64,000 nt of DNA from Aureimonas fodinaquatilis (GCF_008369445.1 NZ_VTWH01000003.1:310001-374000), one strand, 5' to 3'; shown: positions 16,021 to 24,395, counted from the first letter of the stretch. Made by a program: numbers and translations. Notes: generated from the letters alone by a model not told the origin.

Positions 16021-17118
16021 ATGAAGCACTCGGTGATCGATACAAGCGAGCTGGGCAGCGATCTGAACCGGTACGGCCCAACCGCAGGCCGCAAGCCCGG
16101 CCCGGGAACCAACCGGCCAGATACAATAACGATCGATATCCACGCTCATATTTCTGTGCCGGAGGCCGCGGCCTACGCTGCGCCGCACCTGAACATTGCT
16201 GACATTGCAATGGTCAAATTTTCCAATGATGAAACCCGGTCGATCAATCACAAGCAGGATCAGGACCGTGGCAACTCGATGGTTGATCTGGAAGATCGCC
16301 TTGCGGTGCTGGACAAGATGCGCATCGATTTTCAGGTCGTCGCGCCGCCGCCGTTTCAATGCTATTACACATTGCCGGTCGAGCATGCGATCAAAGCCAG
16401 CCAGCTGGTCAATGACGGTGTTGCGGCCTTTGTTGCGCGCCGCCCGGACCGGTTTGCCGGCATTGGCACGGTGGCGCTGCAGGACCCCGCAGAAGCGGCG
16501 AAAGAACTGGAGCGTTGTGTCAAAGAGCTGGGCCTGAAGGGCGTTCAGGTTCTGACCAATGTGCAGGGCGAAGAAATTGGTGATGCCAGGTTTGAAGCCT
16601 TCTGGAAAAAGGCCGAAGAACTGGGCTGTCTGGTGATTATTCACCCGAACGGCTTTTCACATGGCGAGCGTTTCAGGAATTATTACTTCTCCAACGTGAT
16701 CGGCAATCCGCTGGAAACAACGATTGCACTGCATCACATCATCTTCAACGGTGTCCTGGAGCGTTATCCGAATTTGCGAATTCTGGCGGTGCATGGTGGC
16801 GGGTTTCTTCCGGCATATTCAGGCCGTATTGATCATGCCTGGGGTGCCCGGCAGGACAGCCACGCAAAGTTGCCGAAGCCGCCGAGCGAATATCTGCGGA
16901 AGGTTTATTTTGACAGCGTAGTTTTTACGCCGCATCAGCTTGAATACCTTGTAAAATTGTATGGTGCCGATAAGATCGTGATGGGAACAGATTATCCCTA
17001 CGACATGGCCGATTATGATCCTGTCGGACATATTCTAAGCTCGGAAAATCTGACCAGCGAAGAAATGTCCAAGGTAGCCGGGCTGACAACGGCAAAGTTG
17101 CTCGGCATTTCAAAATAA
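16021..17118 (+). CDS. Amidohydrolase-family protein (ACMSD-like decarboxylase/hydrolase)
   Basis: 365 residues, amidohydrolase_2 type. The metal-binding H-x-H is in IDIHAHIS near residue 42; later marks are PNGFSHGE with the lone His of IIHPNG near residue 211, the AVHGGGF helix near 259, and the conserved metal Asp in MGTDYPYDM near 324. The family holds ACMS decarboxylase, gamma-resorcylate decarboxylase and related zinc or manganese enzymes acting on aromatic acids or their ring-cleavage products. It follows the ABC operon by 82 bases and precedes a CE4 hydrolase, so it may process the imported ring compound. Hydrolysis and decarboxylation cannot be told apart here. Confidence 0.9.
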   Translation: MKHSVIDTSELGSDLNRYGPTAGRKPGPGTNRPDTITIDIHAHISVPEAAAYAAPHLNIADIAMVKFSNDETRSINHKQDQDRGNSMVDLEDRLAVLDKMRIDFQVVAPPPFQCYYTLPVEHAIKASQLVNDGVAAFVARRPDRFAGIGTVALQDPAEAAKELERCVKELGLKGVQVLTNVQGEEIGDARFEAFWKKAEELGCLVIIHPNGFSHGERFRNYYFSNVIGNPLETTIALHHIIFNGVLERYPNLRILAVHGGGFLPAYSGRIDHAWGARQDSHAKLPKPPSEYLRKVYFDSVVFTPHQLEYLVKLYGADKIVMGTDYPYDMADYDPVGHILSSENLTSEEMSKVAGLTTAKLLGISK

Positions 17119-17129
17119 GGCTGTCACCT

Positions 17130-17148
17130 GAAAACGGGAGGCGTTTTC
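17130..17148 (+). terminator. Small stem-loop between amidohydrolase and CE4 hydrolase genes
   Basis: GAAAACG (17130-17136) pairs perfectly with CGTTTTC (17142-17148) around GGAGG. There is no T-run after it, so it may be an intercistronic hairpin rather than a true terminator. Confidence 0.4.
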
Positions 17149-17183
17149 GCGGCTCCATTTCCTGCCAAAATACGAGGTCCCTT

Positions 17184-18059
17184 ATGCGTATGAGTGAGCG
17201 CGTGCCTTATCAGGCATTCGTAGACAGGCCCAAACTGCAACTGCCCAATGGCGCGCGTGTCGCAGTCTGGTTCATCGTCAATGTTGAGGAATGGGCGATC
17301 GAGCGGCCGATGCCTCGCAAGGTTCTGCCGGCACCAATGGGCGAACCATTGATGCCGGACCTGGCAAACTGGGCCTGGCATGAATATGGAATGCGGGTCG
17401 GTTTCTGGCGGATTTTCGAGGCACTGCAAAAGCGCAAGCTGCCGGTCACCATGGCGTTGAATGGCAACATCATCAACTCATATCCACGCATTGCACAGGC
17501 GGCGCTGGAGGCTGGCTGGGAGTTCATGGGGCATGGCTTTGTCCAGCGCCCCATGCACCACCTGGAGGATGAGCGGGAGCAGATTTTCAAAACCGTTGAA
17601 ACCATTCGTGGCTTCACCGGCAAACAACCGGTGGGCTGGGAAAGCCCGGGCCTTACAGAAACTGAGGAAACGCTGCACCTTCTGCGTGAGGCTGGCATTG
17701 AATATGTCGCGAACTGGGTGGTGGACGACCTGCCTTGCGAGCTTGCCACGCGACACGGGCCAATGCTGTCCGTTCCCTACAGCGTGGAAACCAATGACAT
17801 TGTTGTTCACGCCGTGCAGCAATTGCCGTCTGATGCTTTCATGAAGCGCTGTATCGACCAGTTTGACCGGCTCTATGCGGATGGGGAGGACAATGTGCGG
17901 GTCATGGCCATCAGCCTGCACCCGTACCTGACCGGCGTTCCGCACCGGATCGGCTATTTTGAAAAGCTTGTCGATCACATTCTGGGGCACGATAAGGTCG
18001 CCTGGATGACGGGTGAACAAATTGCCGAGTGGTACCGCGAAGCTGCGAAGGCAGACTAA
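17184..18059 (+). CDS. Polysaccharide deacetylase-family (CE4) hydrolase, PuuE allantoinase/imidase-like
   Basis: 291 residues. Family marks are WFIVNVEEWAIE, WAWHEYGMRVGFWR near residue 60, TMALNGN, WEFMGHGFVQRPM near 112, GWESPGLTETEETL near 151 and MAISLHPYLTGVPHRIG near 237. This pattern belongs to the cofactor-light CE4 branch that includes PuuE allantoinase and cyclic imidases, not to sugar deacetylases; there is no signal peptide, as expected for a cytosolic ring-opening amide hydrolase. Its neighbour is an ACMSD-like amidohydrolase. A role in hydrolysing a cyclic amide or imide is a fair inference. A possible terminator follows at 18089. Confidence 0.87.
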   Translation: MRMSERVPYQAFVDRPKLQLPNGARVAVWFIVNVEEWAIERPMPRKVLPAPMGEPLMPDLANWAWHEYGMRVGFWRIFEALQKRKLPVTMALNGNIINSYPRIAQAALEAGWEFMGHGFVQRPMHHLEDEREQIFKTVETIRGFTGKQPVGWESPGLTETEETLHLLREAGIEYVANWVVDDLPCELATRHGPMLSVPYSVETNDIVVHAVQQLPSDAFMKRCIDQFDRLYADGEDNVRVMAISLHPYLTGVPHRIGYFEKLVDHILGHDKVAWMTGEQIAEWYREAAKAD

Positions 18060-18088
18060 GCACCGCAGCCAAAGACGAGTTTTGCCAG

Positions 18089-18117
18089 GGACTTCCTCTC
18101 ATCGCGAGGGGAGGTCC
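18089..18117 (+). terminator. Terminator hairpin after the CE4 hydrolase
   Basis: GGACTTCCTCTC (18089-18100) pairs with GAGGGGAGGTCC (18106-18117) around ATCGC, with two G-T pairs in DNA terms. A T-containing stretch (TTGTCGTTT) follows. It ends the transcription unit before the catalase-family gene. Confidence 0.65.
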
Positions 18118-18225
18118 TTGTCGTTTCAGCACCACGTCAATTGCTCGCGTGCTGAGTAAATCTTGGCCGGAACCTATAGGTGGAACAATCATTGAGCTGT
18201 ATTGCCAGAAAAAGCGGAGTTTTCG

Positions 18226-19305
18226 ATGCCGATGATTGCGCCTGTCCGATATTCTCCCGACGTCGAAATCCTCCAATCAGACGAACAGCAAACTATCACT
18301 GAAATCAACGAGGCATTCGACGTCATCCTCCAGACGACAGCCATGGATTATGGCCACGCCGTTCGCTCCGTACATGCGAAGGCTCATGGAATTCTGGAAG
18401 CCACGTTTACCGTGCGGGGCGACCTGCCGCCAGAACTGGCTCAAGGTCTGTTTGCGAAGCCCGGAGTCTACGATGCCTACATGCGGCTTTCGACAAATGC
18501 TGGCGACATTCTTCCAGATGCCATTTCGCTTCCACGCGGCCTTGCATTGAAAGTGGTTGGAGTTTCTGGAGAGCGTCTGCCGGACGCCGCAGGTGCAACG
18601 CAGGATTTCGTGATGGTCAACGGACCGGTCTTTCAGGCAAAAACCGCGAAAAAGTTCCTCGGCAGCCTCAAGATGCTTGCCAAAACGACTGACCGACTGG
18701 AAGGCACGAAGAAGGTCGTTTCAACCGTGCTGCAGGGTGTAAACAAGGCGCTCGAATCAGTTGGAATTTCCAACTCGACGATCCAGTCGATGGGTGGCGC
18801 TCCGAATGTTCATCCGCTTGGCGAAACTTATTACAGCGTCACGCCTTTTCGCTATGGCGATTACATAGCCAAGTTCGGCCTGAGGCCGCTTTCACCAGAT
18901 CTGATTGATCTTGAGGGAAGGGAAATTGAAACCAAGGGCATTCCTGACGCCATCCGGGACTCTGTACAAGCAGACATGCGGCACCTGACAGCAGAGTGGG
19001 AGTTTTGCGTGCAGCTTTGTCGCGACCTTGAAAAGCAGCCGGTTGAAGATCCGACAGTAGAGTGGAAAGAGGAGGAGGCCCCGTTCATTGCGGTCGCGAC
19101 GCTGCGTGCGCCGATACAGAACACATGGGAAGAGGCCAGGGTTCTACAGGTGGACGAGCAAATGCGGTTCAGCGTCTGGACAGGGCTTGAAGCCCACCGG
19201 CCATTGGGGAACATCAATCGCGCGCGCAAAGCGCCGTATGAACATTCGGCAGCGTTCCGCGAAGGTTTCAACAGATGCCCGATCCACGAGCCTTCCGATG
19301 GCTGA
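18226..19305 (+). CDS. Catalase-family heme protein, short form (SrpA-like)
   Basis: 359 residues from ATG at 18226 with GGAG upstream; a TTG at 18202 is less likely. The protein shows the reduced catalase core: VRSVHAKAHGILEATF with the distal His50, GVYDAYMRLSTNAGD, LPRGLALKVVGV and TQDFVMVNGPVF. It is shorter than a true catalase (about 480 or more residues) and lacks the flavodoxin-like and C-terminal parts. Such short members may act as peroxidases or dioxygenase-like heme enzymes; catalase activity is uncertain. Codon choice looks less biased toward CTG/GTG than in the flanking genes, hinting at separate origin together with the next gene. Confidence 0.85.
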   Translation: MPMIAPVRYSPDVEILQSDEQQTITEINEAFDVILQTTAMDYGHAVRSVHAKAHGILEATFTVRGDLPPELAQGLFAKPGVYDAYMRLSTNAGDILPDAISLPRGLALKVVGVSGERLPDAAGATQDFVMVNGPVFQAKTAKKFLGSLKMLAKTTDRLEGTKKVVSTVLQGVNKALESVGISNSTIQSMGGAPNVHPLGETYYSVTPFRYGDYIAKFGLRPLSPDLIDLEGREIETKGIPDAIRDSVQADMRHLTAEWEFCVQLCRDLEKQPVEDPTVEWKEEEAPFIAVATLRAPIQNTWEEARVLQVDEQMRFSVWTGLEAHRPLGNINRARKAPYEHSAAFREGFNRCPIHEPSDG

Positions 19306-19640
19306 TTTGTGCTCGGTCACCGTGTAAATCAGGGTTTCCACGATGACCGGAGGTTTCAGCTGGCTATGGCGAGCGATGGTCAGGACACAGCGCCATTCAA
19401 CCGGCAATTTTTGTTGCTGGTGCCGAGCCTGAGGAACTGCTTATAATTGAAGGCACTGACACGTTGATCATTACGATCATAAAGACGTTCAAATTCTATC
19501 GGCTGGCCGGCTTGTGCAACCAGCATCTGGCATGAAGGTGGTGAAACCTTCATGTGGTTGAAAATTCAACAGCGAAAAATAGTTAGTGAACTTTCGCAAT
19601 TCCTTGAACGCCAATTGTTCAGATCTGCAAAGGAAATCCG
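19306..19640. other. Intergenic stretch between catalase-family and alcohol dehydrogenase genes
   Basis: 335 bases with no supported gene. A frame on the plus strand stays open for about 55 codons (roughly 19345-19535) but has no start, no ribosome site and no recognised product. The right part is AT-rich and holds two adjacent inverted repeats (19531-19554 and 19557-19570) that probably belong to the promoter region of the alcohol dehydrogenase gene. Confidence 0.6.
19531..19570 (+). promoter_or_regulatory. Two adjacent inverted repeats upstream of the alcohol dehydrogenase gene
   Basis: CATGAAGGT (19531-19539) with ACCTTCATG (19546-19554) around a six-base spacer, then GTTGAA (19557-19562) with TTCAAC (19565-19570) around AA. 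Both are perfect dyads and are two bases apart, 70-110 bases before the start at 19641. They look like regulator binding sites; no regulator gene adjoins. Confidence 0.55.
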
Positions 19641-20684
19641 ATGACCATAGCTTTTGGCAATCTTGCTTTTGACGAGCCGCTCAAACGGCTGGAGATCGAG
19701 CGCCGGCAACCCGGCCCGGACGATGTGCGGATCGACATAGCCTATTGCGGCGTCTGCCACTCGGACCTGCATCAGGCACGCGGTGAATGGGCTGGAACGC
19801 TTTATCCCTGCGTTCCCGGTCATGAAATCGTGGGGCGCGTCAGCGCGGTCGGAGGCGCGGTTACGCGTTTCAAGACAGGCGATCTGGTCGGGGTCGGCTG
19901 TATCGTAGACAGTTGTCGCCATTGCTACCAGTGCGACGACGGGCTGGAAAACTACTGCGACCATATGGTGGGAACCTATAACGGCCCAACGCCTGATGCG
20001 CCCGGACATACGCTCGGCGGCTATTCTCAAACCATTGTTGTTCATGAGCACTATGTGCTTCACATCAAACACGATGAAGACCAGCTTGCGGCCGTTGCGC
20101 CGCTGCTCTGCGCGGGGATCACAACCTATTCGCCGCTTCGCCACTGGAACGCCGGGCCCGGCAAGAAAGTCGGCATCGTGGGTATCGGCGGCCTTGGCCA
20201 TATGGGCATCAAGCTGGCGCATGCCATGGGCGCGCATGTCGTCGCCTTCACCACATCTGACTCCAAGCGCGAGGAAGCCAAGCAACTCGGCGCTGACGAA
20301 GTCGTCGTCTCGCGAAATTCCGCCGAAATGGCGGCTCATCGGCAGAGTTTTGACCTGATCGTCAACACTGTTGCGGCGCCGCATGATCTTGATGCGTTTC
20401 TGGTGCTTTTGAAGCGTGATGGCACGCTGACTCTGGTTGGCGCTCCGGCGACTCCTCACCCTTCACCCAACGTTTTCAATCTGATCATGAAGCGCCGCTC
20501 GATTGCGGGCTCAATGATCGGCGGCATTCCTGAAACGCAGGAAATGCTTGATTTCTGCGCTGAGCACGGAATTGTTGCCGATATTGAAATGATACGCGCC
20601 GACGAGGTTAACGAAGCTTACGATCGAATGCTGAAAGGCGACGTGAAGTATCGGTTCGTGATCGATAATTCGTCGCTGTCCTGA
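19641..20684 (+). CDS. Zinc-dependent NAD(P) alcohol dehydrogenase (YahK/AdhC-like)
   Basis: 347 residues, medium-chain dehydrogenase. Catalytic zinc ligands lie in YCGVCHSDLHQ near residue 36 and PGHEIVGRV near residue 59; the structural zinc site is CIVDSCRHCYQC with a later Cys in ENYC. The cofactor loop GIGGLGHMGIKLAHAMG is near residue 180. This matches the cinnamyl-alcohol-dehydrogenase-like NADPH aldehyde reductases (YahK, YjgB). It stands alone with its own upstream dyads and a terminator, and is probably an aldehyde-reducing enzyme of broad range rather than part of the neighbouring operons. Confidence 0.94.
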   Translation: MTIAFGNLAFDEPLKRLEIERRQPGPDDVRIDIAYCGVCHSDLHQARGEWAGTLYPCVPGHEIVGRVSAVGGAVTRFKTGDLVGVGCIVDSCRHCYQCDDGLENYCDHMVGTYNGPTPDAPGHTLGGYSQTIVVHEHYVLHIKHDEDQLAAVAPLLCAGITTYSPLRHWNAGPGKKVGIVGIGGLGHMGIKLAHAMGAHVVAFTTSDSKREEAKQLGADEVVVSRNSAEMAAHRQSFDLIVNTVAAPHDLDAFLVLLKRDGTLTLVGAPATPHPSPNVFNLIMKRRSIAGSMIGGIPETQEMLDFCAEHGIVADIEMIRADEVNEAYDRMLKGDVKYRFVIDNSSLS

Positions 20685-20699
20685 CCTGAAATTCAAGTC

Positions 20700-20739
20700 G
20701 GAGCGCCTTCACAGCCAATATCGCTTGTGAAGGCACTCC
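20700..20739. terminator. Bidirectional terminator between convergent genes
   Basis: GGAGCGCCTTCACA (20700-20713) pairs with TGTGAAGGCACTCC (20726-20739), one mismatch, loop of 12 bases. It lies between the alcohol dehydrogenase stop (20684) and the convergent Gfo/Idh stop (20765) and is followed by the T-rich GGTTATTTAACTT. Confidence 0.8.
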
Positions 20740-20764
20740 GGTTATTTAACTTGATGCAGGGTGC

Positions 20765-21766
20765 TTACTTGACCTGAACCCGGCCACCTTCCACCGCGGC
20801 TTGCGCGATGGCTTCGAACGCTGCGGCGCCGGCAATCATGTCGGAATGCGAAATACGGAAGTTTCCTTCCCCACGCGAAGCGCGGGCAAATTCTTCCAGT
20901 TCCAGCCGCAAGGTGTTGACGCCTGGCTTGTTGGAACGATCCACCAGTTCCGGCTTGAATGTGCCATCCGGTGCCAGCGGCGTGAACGTCAGATTGTCCA
21001 GCCCCGGCGAGGTGATCTCCGCCATGGCTTTCGAGCCATAAAGCGTGAACCGATAGCTTGGCGGCGTTGCCGTCATGCATGAAACGACACCGGTAGCGCC
21101 GCTTTGAAAGCGCAGCAATATGGAAGTTGTATCATCCGCACCCGATGGAACGGCACGGTGGACGCTCTGGCAGACGACCGACTCAACCGGGCCAAGAAGC
21201 GCGATCATGCTGTCAACCATATGAATGCCCAGACCAGCCAGACCGCCAGCGGGTGATTGCTTGGGGTTGACCCGCCAGGATTCTTTCGGAAGCGCTAGAC
21301 CGGAAGGCGAGGTCATGGTGCCCTCGCAATGAAGCAGGGTGCCGAACTCGTGGTGGTCCACCTTGTTCTTCAGCGTTTCCATATGCGGGTGAAACCGGCG
21401 ATTGTGCCCAAGGCCGAGTGTTACACCTGCTTCTTCCACGGCCTGCACCGCACGCTGCGCGGACTCCTTGTCCATGGTGAATGGTTTTTCCACAAACACA
21501 TGTTTGCCTGCTCTGGCCGCGGCAATGATCTGATCCGCGTGCTGCAAATGCGGCGTTGCCAACACAACGGCCTCCACATCCGGGTTTTGCAGCACTTCTT
21601 CCAGACTGTCATGAAGTTGCAGTTTCTGTTCCGCCGCGAAATCCACGGCCCGTTCTTTTCGGCCTGTGGCTCCTGCAATAAAATGTATGTCGCTGCTCTC
21701 GCCCTGGACGGACTGCACAAGAGTGCGCCCCCACCAGCCGAGCCCTATGATCGCCGCATTCACCAT
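20765..21766 (-). CDS. Gfo/Idh/MocA-family oxidoreductase (second copy)
   Basis: 333 residues from ATG at 21766; the open frame beyond it to 21835 has no ribosome site. The Rossmann start is AAIIGLGWWGRTLVQ, followed by ATPHLQHADQIIAAARAGKHV and EKPF near residue 98, then GLGHNRRF and, in the C-terminal domain, GLGIHMVDSM. The protein has the same length as the product of 10327-11328 and shares its GLGWWGRT opening, but the two diverge through most of the C-terminal domain. It is the last gene of the long minus-strand block and probably acts on an intermediate of that pathway. Confidence 0.95.
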   Translation of the reverse strand: MVNAAIIGLGWWGRTLVQSVQGESSDIHFIAGATGRKERAVDFAAEQKLQLHDSLEEVLQNPDVEAVVLATPHLQHADQIIAAARAGKHVFVEKPFTMDKESAQRAVQAVEEAGVTLGLGHNRRFHPHMETLKNKVDHHEFGTLLHCEGTMTSPSGLALPKESWRVNPKQSPAGGLAGLGIHMVDSMIALLGPVESVVCQSVHRAVPSGADDTTSILLRFQSGATGVVSCMTATPPSYRFTLYGSKAMAEITSPGLDNLTFTPLAPDGTFKPELVDRSNKPGVNTLRLELEEFARASRGEGNFRISHSDMIAGAAAFEAIAQAAVEGGRVQVK

Positions 21767-21841
21767 TGTTTGGCTCCAAAATTGCAGAGAAAGGGGAAGG
21801 GCAGTTCCGCTGTCATTGACGAAACTGCCCTGCAAGAAAAA

Positions 21842-22795
21842 CTACTTGATGGCCTGCGGGTTGATCGGTGACCCGGTGCCGCCACTGATGATCAATGGCG
21901 GGCCGCAGAAGAAGAATTCATAAATTCCATCCTTGGCGCAATCGTCCGCCAGATCCTTGAGATAGAAGATTTCGCCCATGCAAAGGCCCATTGCGGGGAT
22001 AACAACCCAGTGCCAGGGCTGATTGATTTCCGTTGTTTCATTCGGGCGAACTTCAACACCCCAGGTGTCCGAACAGATCGCCGCGATTTCCTTTTCGTGG
22101 CACCAATAGCAGTTTTCGAACTTAACGCCCGGCGCATCACCACCGGCATAGCCGCCCCATTCGCCCTGCTCAAGGCAGCGTTCCATATGGCCGGTGCGGA
22201 TGATGACAAAGTCACCACGGCCGATTGTCACACCCTGCTTTTCCGCGCACGCATCCAGTTCGTCATTGGAAATGCTTTCACCGTCCTGCAAGGAATCCAC
22301 GCCTCTGAAGCGTGCAATGTCCAGAAGCACACCGCGGCCGACCATTTTGTTTTTGGAATGCTCGATACCCAGAACCGACAGTCCGCGAGAGTCGATCTTC
22401 TTCGCATCATGGCCGTTATAGGCTTTGTCTTCGTAGAAGATGTGACCCAGCGCATCCCAGTGAGTCGCACCCTGTACACACAGGTTCAACGTGTCGTCGG
22501 CATAGCGCAGCTTGTTCCAGTCCTGATTACCGGCAACGGCGTCGGTGCCGGTTGCCAGCATCTGGTGAATTGGGTTGAAGCGGCCACCGAACAGGCCATT
22601 CTGCGGCCCGTTGGAATCCAGAGGAATGCCCAGCGCAAAAACTCGGCCGGTTTTGGCCAGTTTTGCCGCCTCTGCAATGTGGTGAGGCTCTACAAGGTTT
22701 AATGTGCCGATCTGGTCTTCCGGGCCCCAACGGCCCCAGTTGGATAGGTCTTCAGATGCCTTGGCAACGGCGTCTTTGCCAACCTTGATGTCCAT
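21842..22795 (-). CDS. Cyclase-family metal-dependent hydrolase (kynurenine-formamidase-like fold)
   Basis: 317 residues from ATG at 22795, with GGAGGAA eight bases upstream. The family signature H-x-x-x-x-x-H is in CVQGATHWDALGHIFYE near residue 108; other marks are SNWGRWGPEDQIGTLN near the start, GRGVLLDIARFRG, VIIRTGHME and HWVVIPAMGLCMGE. Members are manganese or zinc enzymes that hydrolyse amides, lactones or imides, such as kynurenine formamidase and isatin hydrolase. The longer 310-320-residue form is common in catabolic clusters of unknown substrate. It lies between the carboxymuconolactone-decarboxylase-family gene and the Gfo/Idh gene. Confidence 0.92.
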   Translation of the reverse strand: MDIKVGKDAVAKASEDLSNWGRWGPEDQIGTLNLVEPHHIAEAAKLAKTGRVFALGIPLDSNGPQNGLFGGRFNPIHQMLATGTDAVAGNQDWNKLRYADDTLNLCVQGATHWDALGHIFYEDKAYNGHDAKKIDSRGLSVLGIEHSKNKMVGRGVLLDIARFRGVDSLQDGESISNDELDACAEKQGVTIGRGDFVIIRTGHMERCLEQGEWGGYAGGDAPGVKFENCYWCHEKEIAAICSDTWGVEVRPNETTEINQPWHWVVIPAMGLCMGEIFYLKDLADDCAKDGIYEFFFCGPPLIISGGTGSPINPQAIK

Positions 22796-22829
22796 AGTGT
22801 GTTCCTCCACTTATTGTCTGTTTTTCCAG

Positions 22830-22867
22830 AGAGCTTCAGCAGATCCTCCGATCAACTGAAACGCTCT
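22830..22867. repeat. Palindromic intergenic repeat, copy 2
   Basis: AGAGC-TTCAG (22830-22839) opposes CTGAAACGCTCT (22856-22867) across GATC-CTCC-GATC; the left arm lacks two bases compared with a perfect copy. The flank CTAACT matches copies 1 and 3. It lies upstream of the cyclase gene and downstream of the next gene's stop. Confidence 0.7.
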
Positions 22868-22918
22868 AACTCTTTGTTTTTGGTTCTGTCCCGGCCAGAA
22901 ATGCTGCGCAATCCGGAT

Positions 22919-23479
22919 TTACTTCGCCGGAAACGGGTCGCTTGCCCCTGCTGGCAGCGGCACGTGAAAGGCGTTGATGGTCATGGAAATGAACGTGTAG
23001 TAACCCAGAATACCCACCAGTTCGACGGTCACCTCTTCGCCCAAAGCCGCAACGCAGCGCTGGTATGTCGCGTCACTGACGCCCCTGTTTTCATGCAGCT
23101 CCCGGCTGAATGCATAGACAGCGGCTTCATCTTCCGCTTCGAACTGCGGTTCCTGACCCAGGCGAATTGCCTCGGCTATCTGCGGTGAAACGCCGGCCTT
23201 GATAGCGATAGGGGCGTGAACGGCCCATTCAAAACCCGCCCTCCAGACTGCGCCGGTGGTGATAATGGCCAGCTCGCTCAGTCTTGGCGGCAGATTTGTA
23301 TCATATCGACAGAACGCGCCAAGCGCCTGTGCCTTGTCCGCCAGCTTCGGGCTTTTCAGCCACACGCGCAACGGCCCTTCCACAATGCCTCTGGGGCCGG
23401 AAAGAATTTGATCGTAGATCACCTTCTGGGCTGGCGAAAGATTTGCCTCATCCAGATCTTCCAGGCGCGATGTCGTCAT
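22919..23479 (-). CDS. Carboxymuconolactone-decarboxylase-family protein
   Basis: 186 residues from ATG at 23479 with GGAGG upstream. Recognised from SPAQKVIYDQILSGPRG, LKSPKLADKAQALGAFCRYD, LSELAIITTGAVWRAGFEWAVH and LVGILGYYTFISMTINAF. It lacks the C-x-x-C of the AhpD peroxidase branch, and keeps the E-W-x-x-H pattern of the decarboxylase-like branch. The neighbours (CoA-transferase, cyclase, hydrolases) suggest a ring-cleavage pathway where it could decarboxylate or isomerise a lactone, but activity is unproven for most members. A 20-base operator-like dyad lies in its upstream region at 23647. Confidence 0.9.
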   Translation of the reverse strand: MTTSRLEDLDEANLSPAQKVIYDQILSGPRGIVEGPLRVWLKSPKLADKAQALGAFCRYDTNLPPRLSELAIITTGAVWRAGFEWAVHAPIAIKAGVSPQIAEAIRLGQEPQFEAEDEAAVYAFSRELHENRGVSDATYQRCVAALGEEVTVELVGILGYYTFISMTINAFHVPLPAGASDPFPAK

Positions 23480-23646
23480 GCTCTGCCTCCGCTGTGGCGG
23501 CGGACATGCGCGCATGCGCTGCTGGCTGGTATATCAAACGGCGCAGTTTGCGATAAACGAAACTGCCTTGATTTGCCGCCTTACCAAGCCGGTCTGAAAA
23601 CCGCTTCCCCGGATTTCAAACCATGTCGTCAACCGCCGGTCTGACT

Positions 23647-23666
23647 AGTTTATCGATTGATAAACT
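23647..23666. promoter_or_regulatory. Candidate operator AGTTTATC-N4-GATAAACT (site B)
   Basis: Perfect 8-4-8 dyad, the most complete copy of the TTTATC-N4-GATAAA family (others at 8766, 8839 and 35420). It lies 168 bases upstream of the start at 23479; on the minus strand a TTGACG at about 23628 could be the -35 of the gene it controls. A lone half-site GATAAAC recurs near 23552. Confidence 0.55.
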
Positions 23667-23695
23667 GCACTGTTCCCGCGGCGCGGTCAACCGTT

Positions 23696-23726
23696 GGTGG
23701 AGCGAAAAACATCAAATCGCTCCACC
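23696..23726 (-). terminator. Hairpin after the CoA-transferase genes
   Basis: GGTGGAGCG (23696-23704) pairs perfectly with CGCTCCACC (23718-23726), loop of 13 bases. It starts ten bases after the CoA-transferase beta stop on the minus strand. No U-run follows, so it may act with Rho or stabilise the message end. Confidence 0.6.
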
Positions 23727-23735
23727 GGTGATCGG

Positions 23736-24395
23736 CTATTTCAAATCAATGGCAAAATCTGCCTGAGTTGCAGCACGAATGTCATCTACGGACACGCCAT
23801 CGGCCAGCTCAATCAGCGTCATTCCGCCGCCGCCTGCCTTGTCGATTGAAAACACACCCATGTCGGTGATGACCAGATCCACCACCTTGGCGCCGGTCAG
23901 CGGCAGAGTGCAATCCTTCAGGATCTTGGGTGAAACAGAACCATCCTTGCCCTTGGCAACATGCTCCATCACCACCACAACCCGTTTGACGCCAGCCACA
24001 AGGTCCATGGCGCCGCCCATGCCCTTGACCATTTTGCCCGGTATCATCCAGTTGGCCAGATCGCCATTCTGCGCCACTTCCATGGCCCCCAGAATCGACA
24101 GGTCCATGTGGCCACCGCGGATCATGCCGAAGCTGTCTGCCGAGGAAAAAAAGCTGGTGGACGGCAGTTCGGTGATGGTCTGCTTGCCGGCATTGATCAG
24201 GTCGGCGTCTTCTTCCCCCTCATAGGGAAACGGCCCCATGCCCAGCATGCCGTTTTCGCTTTGCAGCTGCACAGTCATGCCGGTCGGAATGTAGTTTGAA
24301 ACCAGTGTCGGAATGCCAATTCCCAGATTGACATAAAAGCCATCGCGCAATTCCTTGGCGGCGCGTTCGGCCATTTGATCGCGTGTCCAGGCCAT
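23736..24395 (-). CDS. 3-oxoacid CoA-transferase, subunit B
   Basis: 219 residues, normal for the beta chain of ScoAB/PcaIJ-type enzymes. The catalytic glutamate motif [12 protein letters not shown] is near residue 43; also seen are [14 protein letters not shown] and [19 protein letters not shown] near 129. With subunit A it moves CoA between succinyl-CoA or acetyl-CoA and a 3-oxoacid such as acetoacetate or 3-oxoadipate. Its start overlaps the stop of subunit A by one base. Presence of a carboxymuconolactone-decarboxylase-family gene makes a 3-oxoadipate-like role attractive, but the substrate cannot be read from sequence. Confidence 0.95.
   Translation of the reverse strand: MAWTRDQMAERAAKELRDGFYVNLGIGIPTLVSNYIPTGMTVQLQSENGMLGMGPFPYEGEEDADLINAGKQTITELPSTSFFSSADSFGMIRGGHMDLSILGAMEVAQNGDLANWMIPGKMVKGMGGAMDLVAGVKRVVVVMEHVAKGKDGSVSPKILKDCTLPLTGAKVVDLVITDMGVFSIDKAGGGGMTLIELADGVSVDDIRAATQADFAIDLK

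Noticed and set aside
19144-19407. Minus-strand open frame of about 87 codons at the end of the catalase-family gene
   Set aside because: It overlaps the catalase-family gene in another frame, lacks a ribosome site and matches no family I know; most likely a chance frame.
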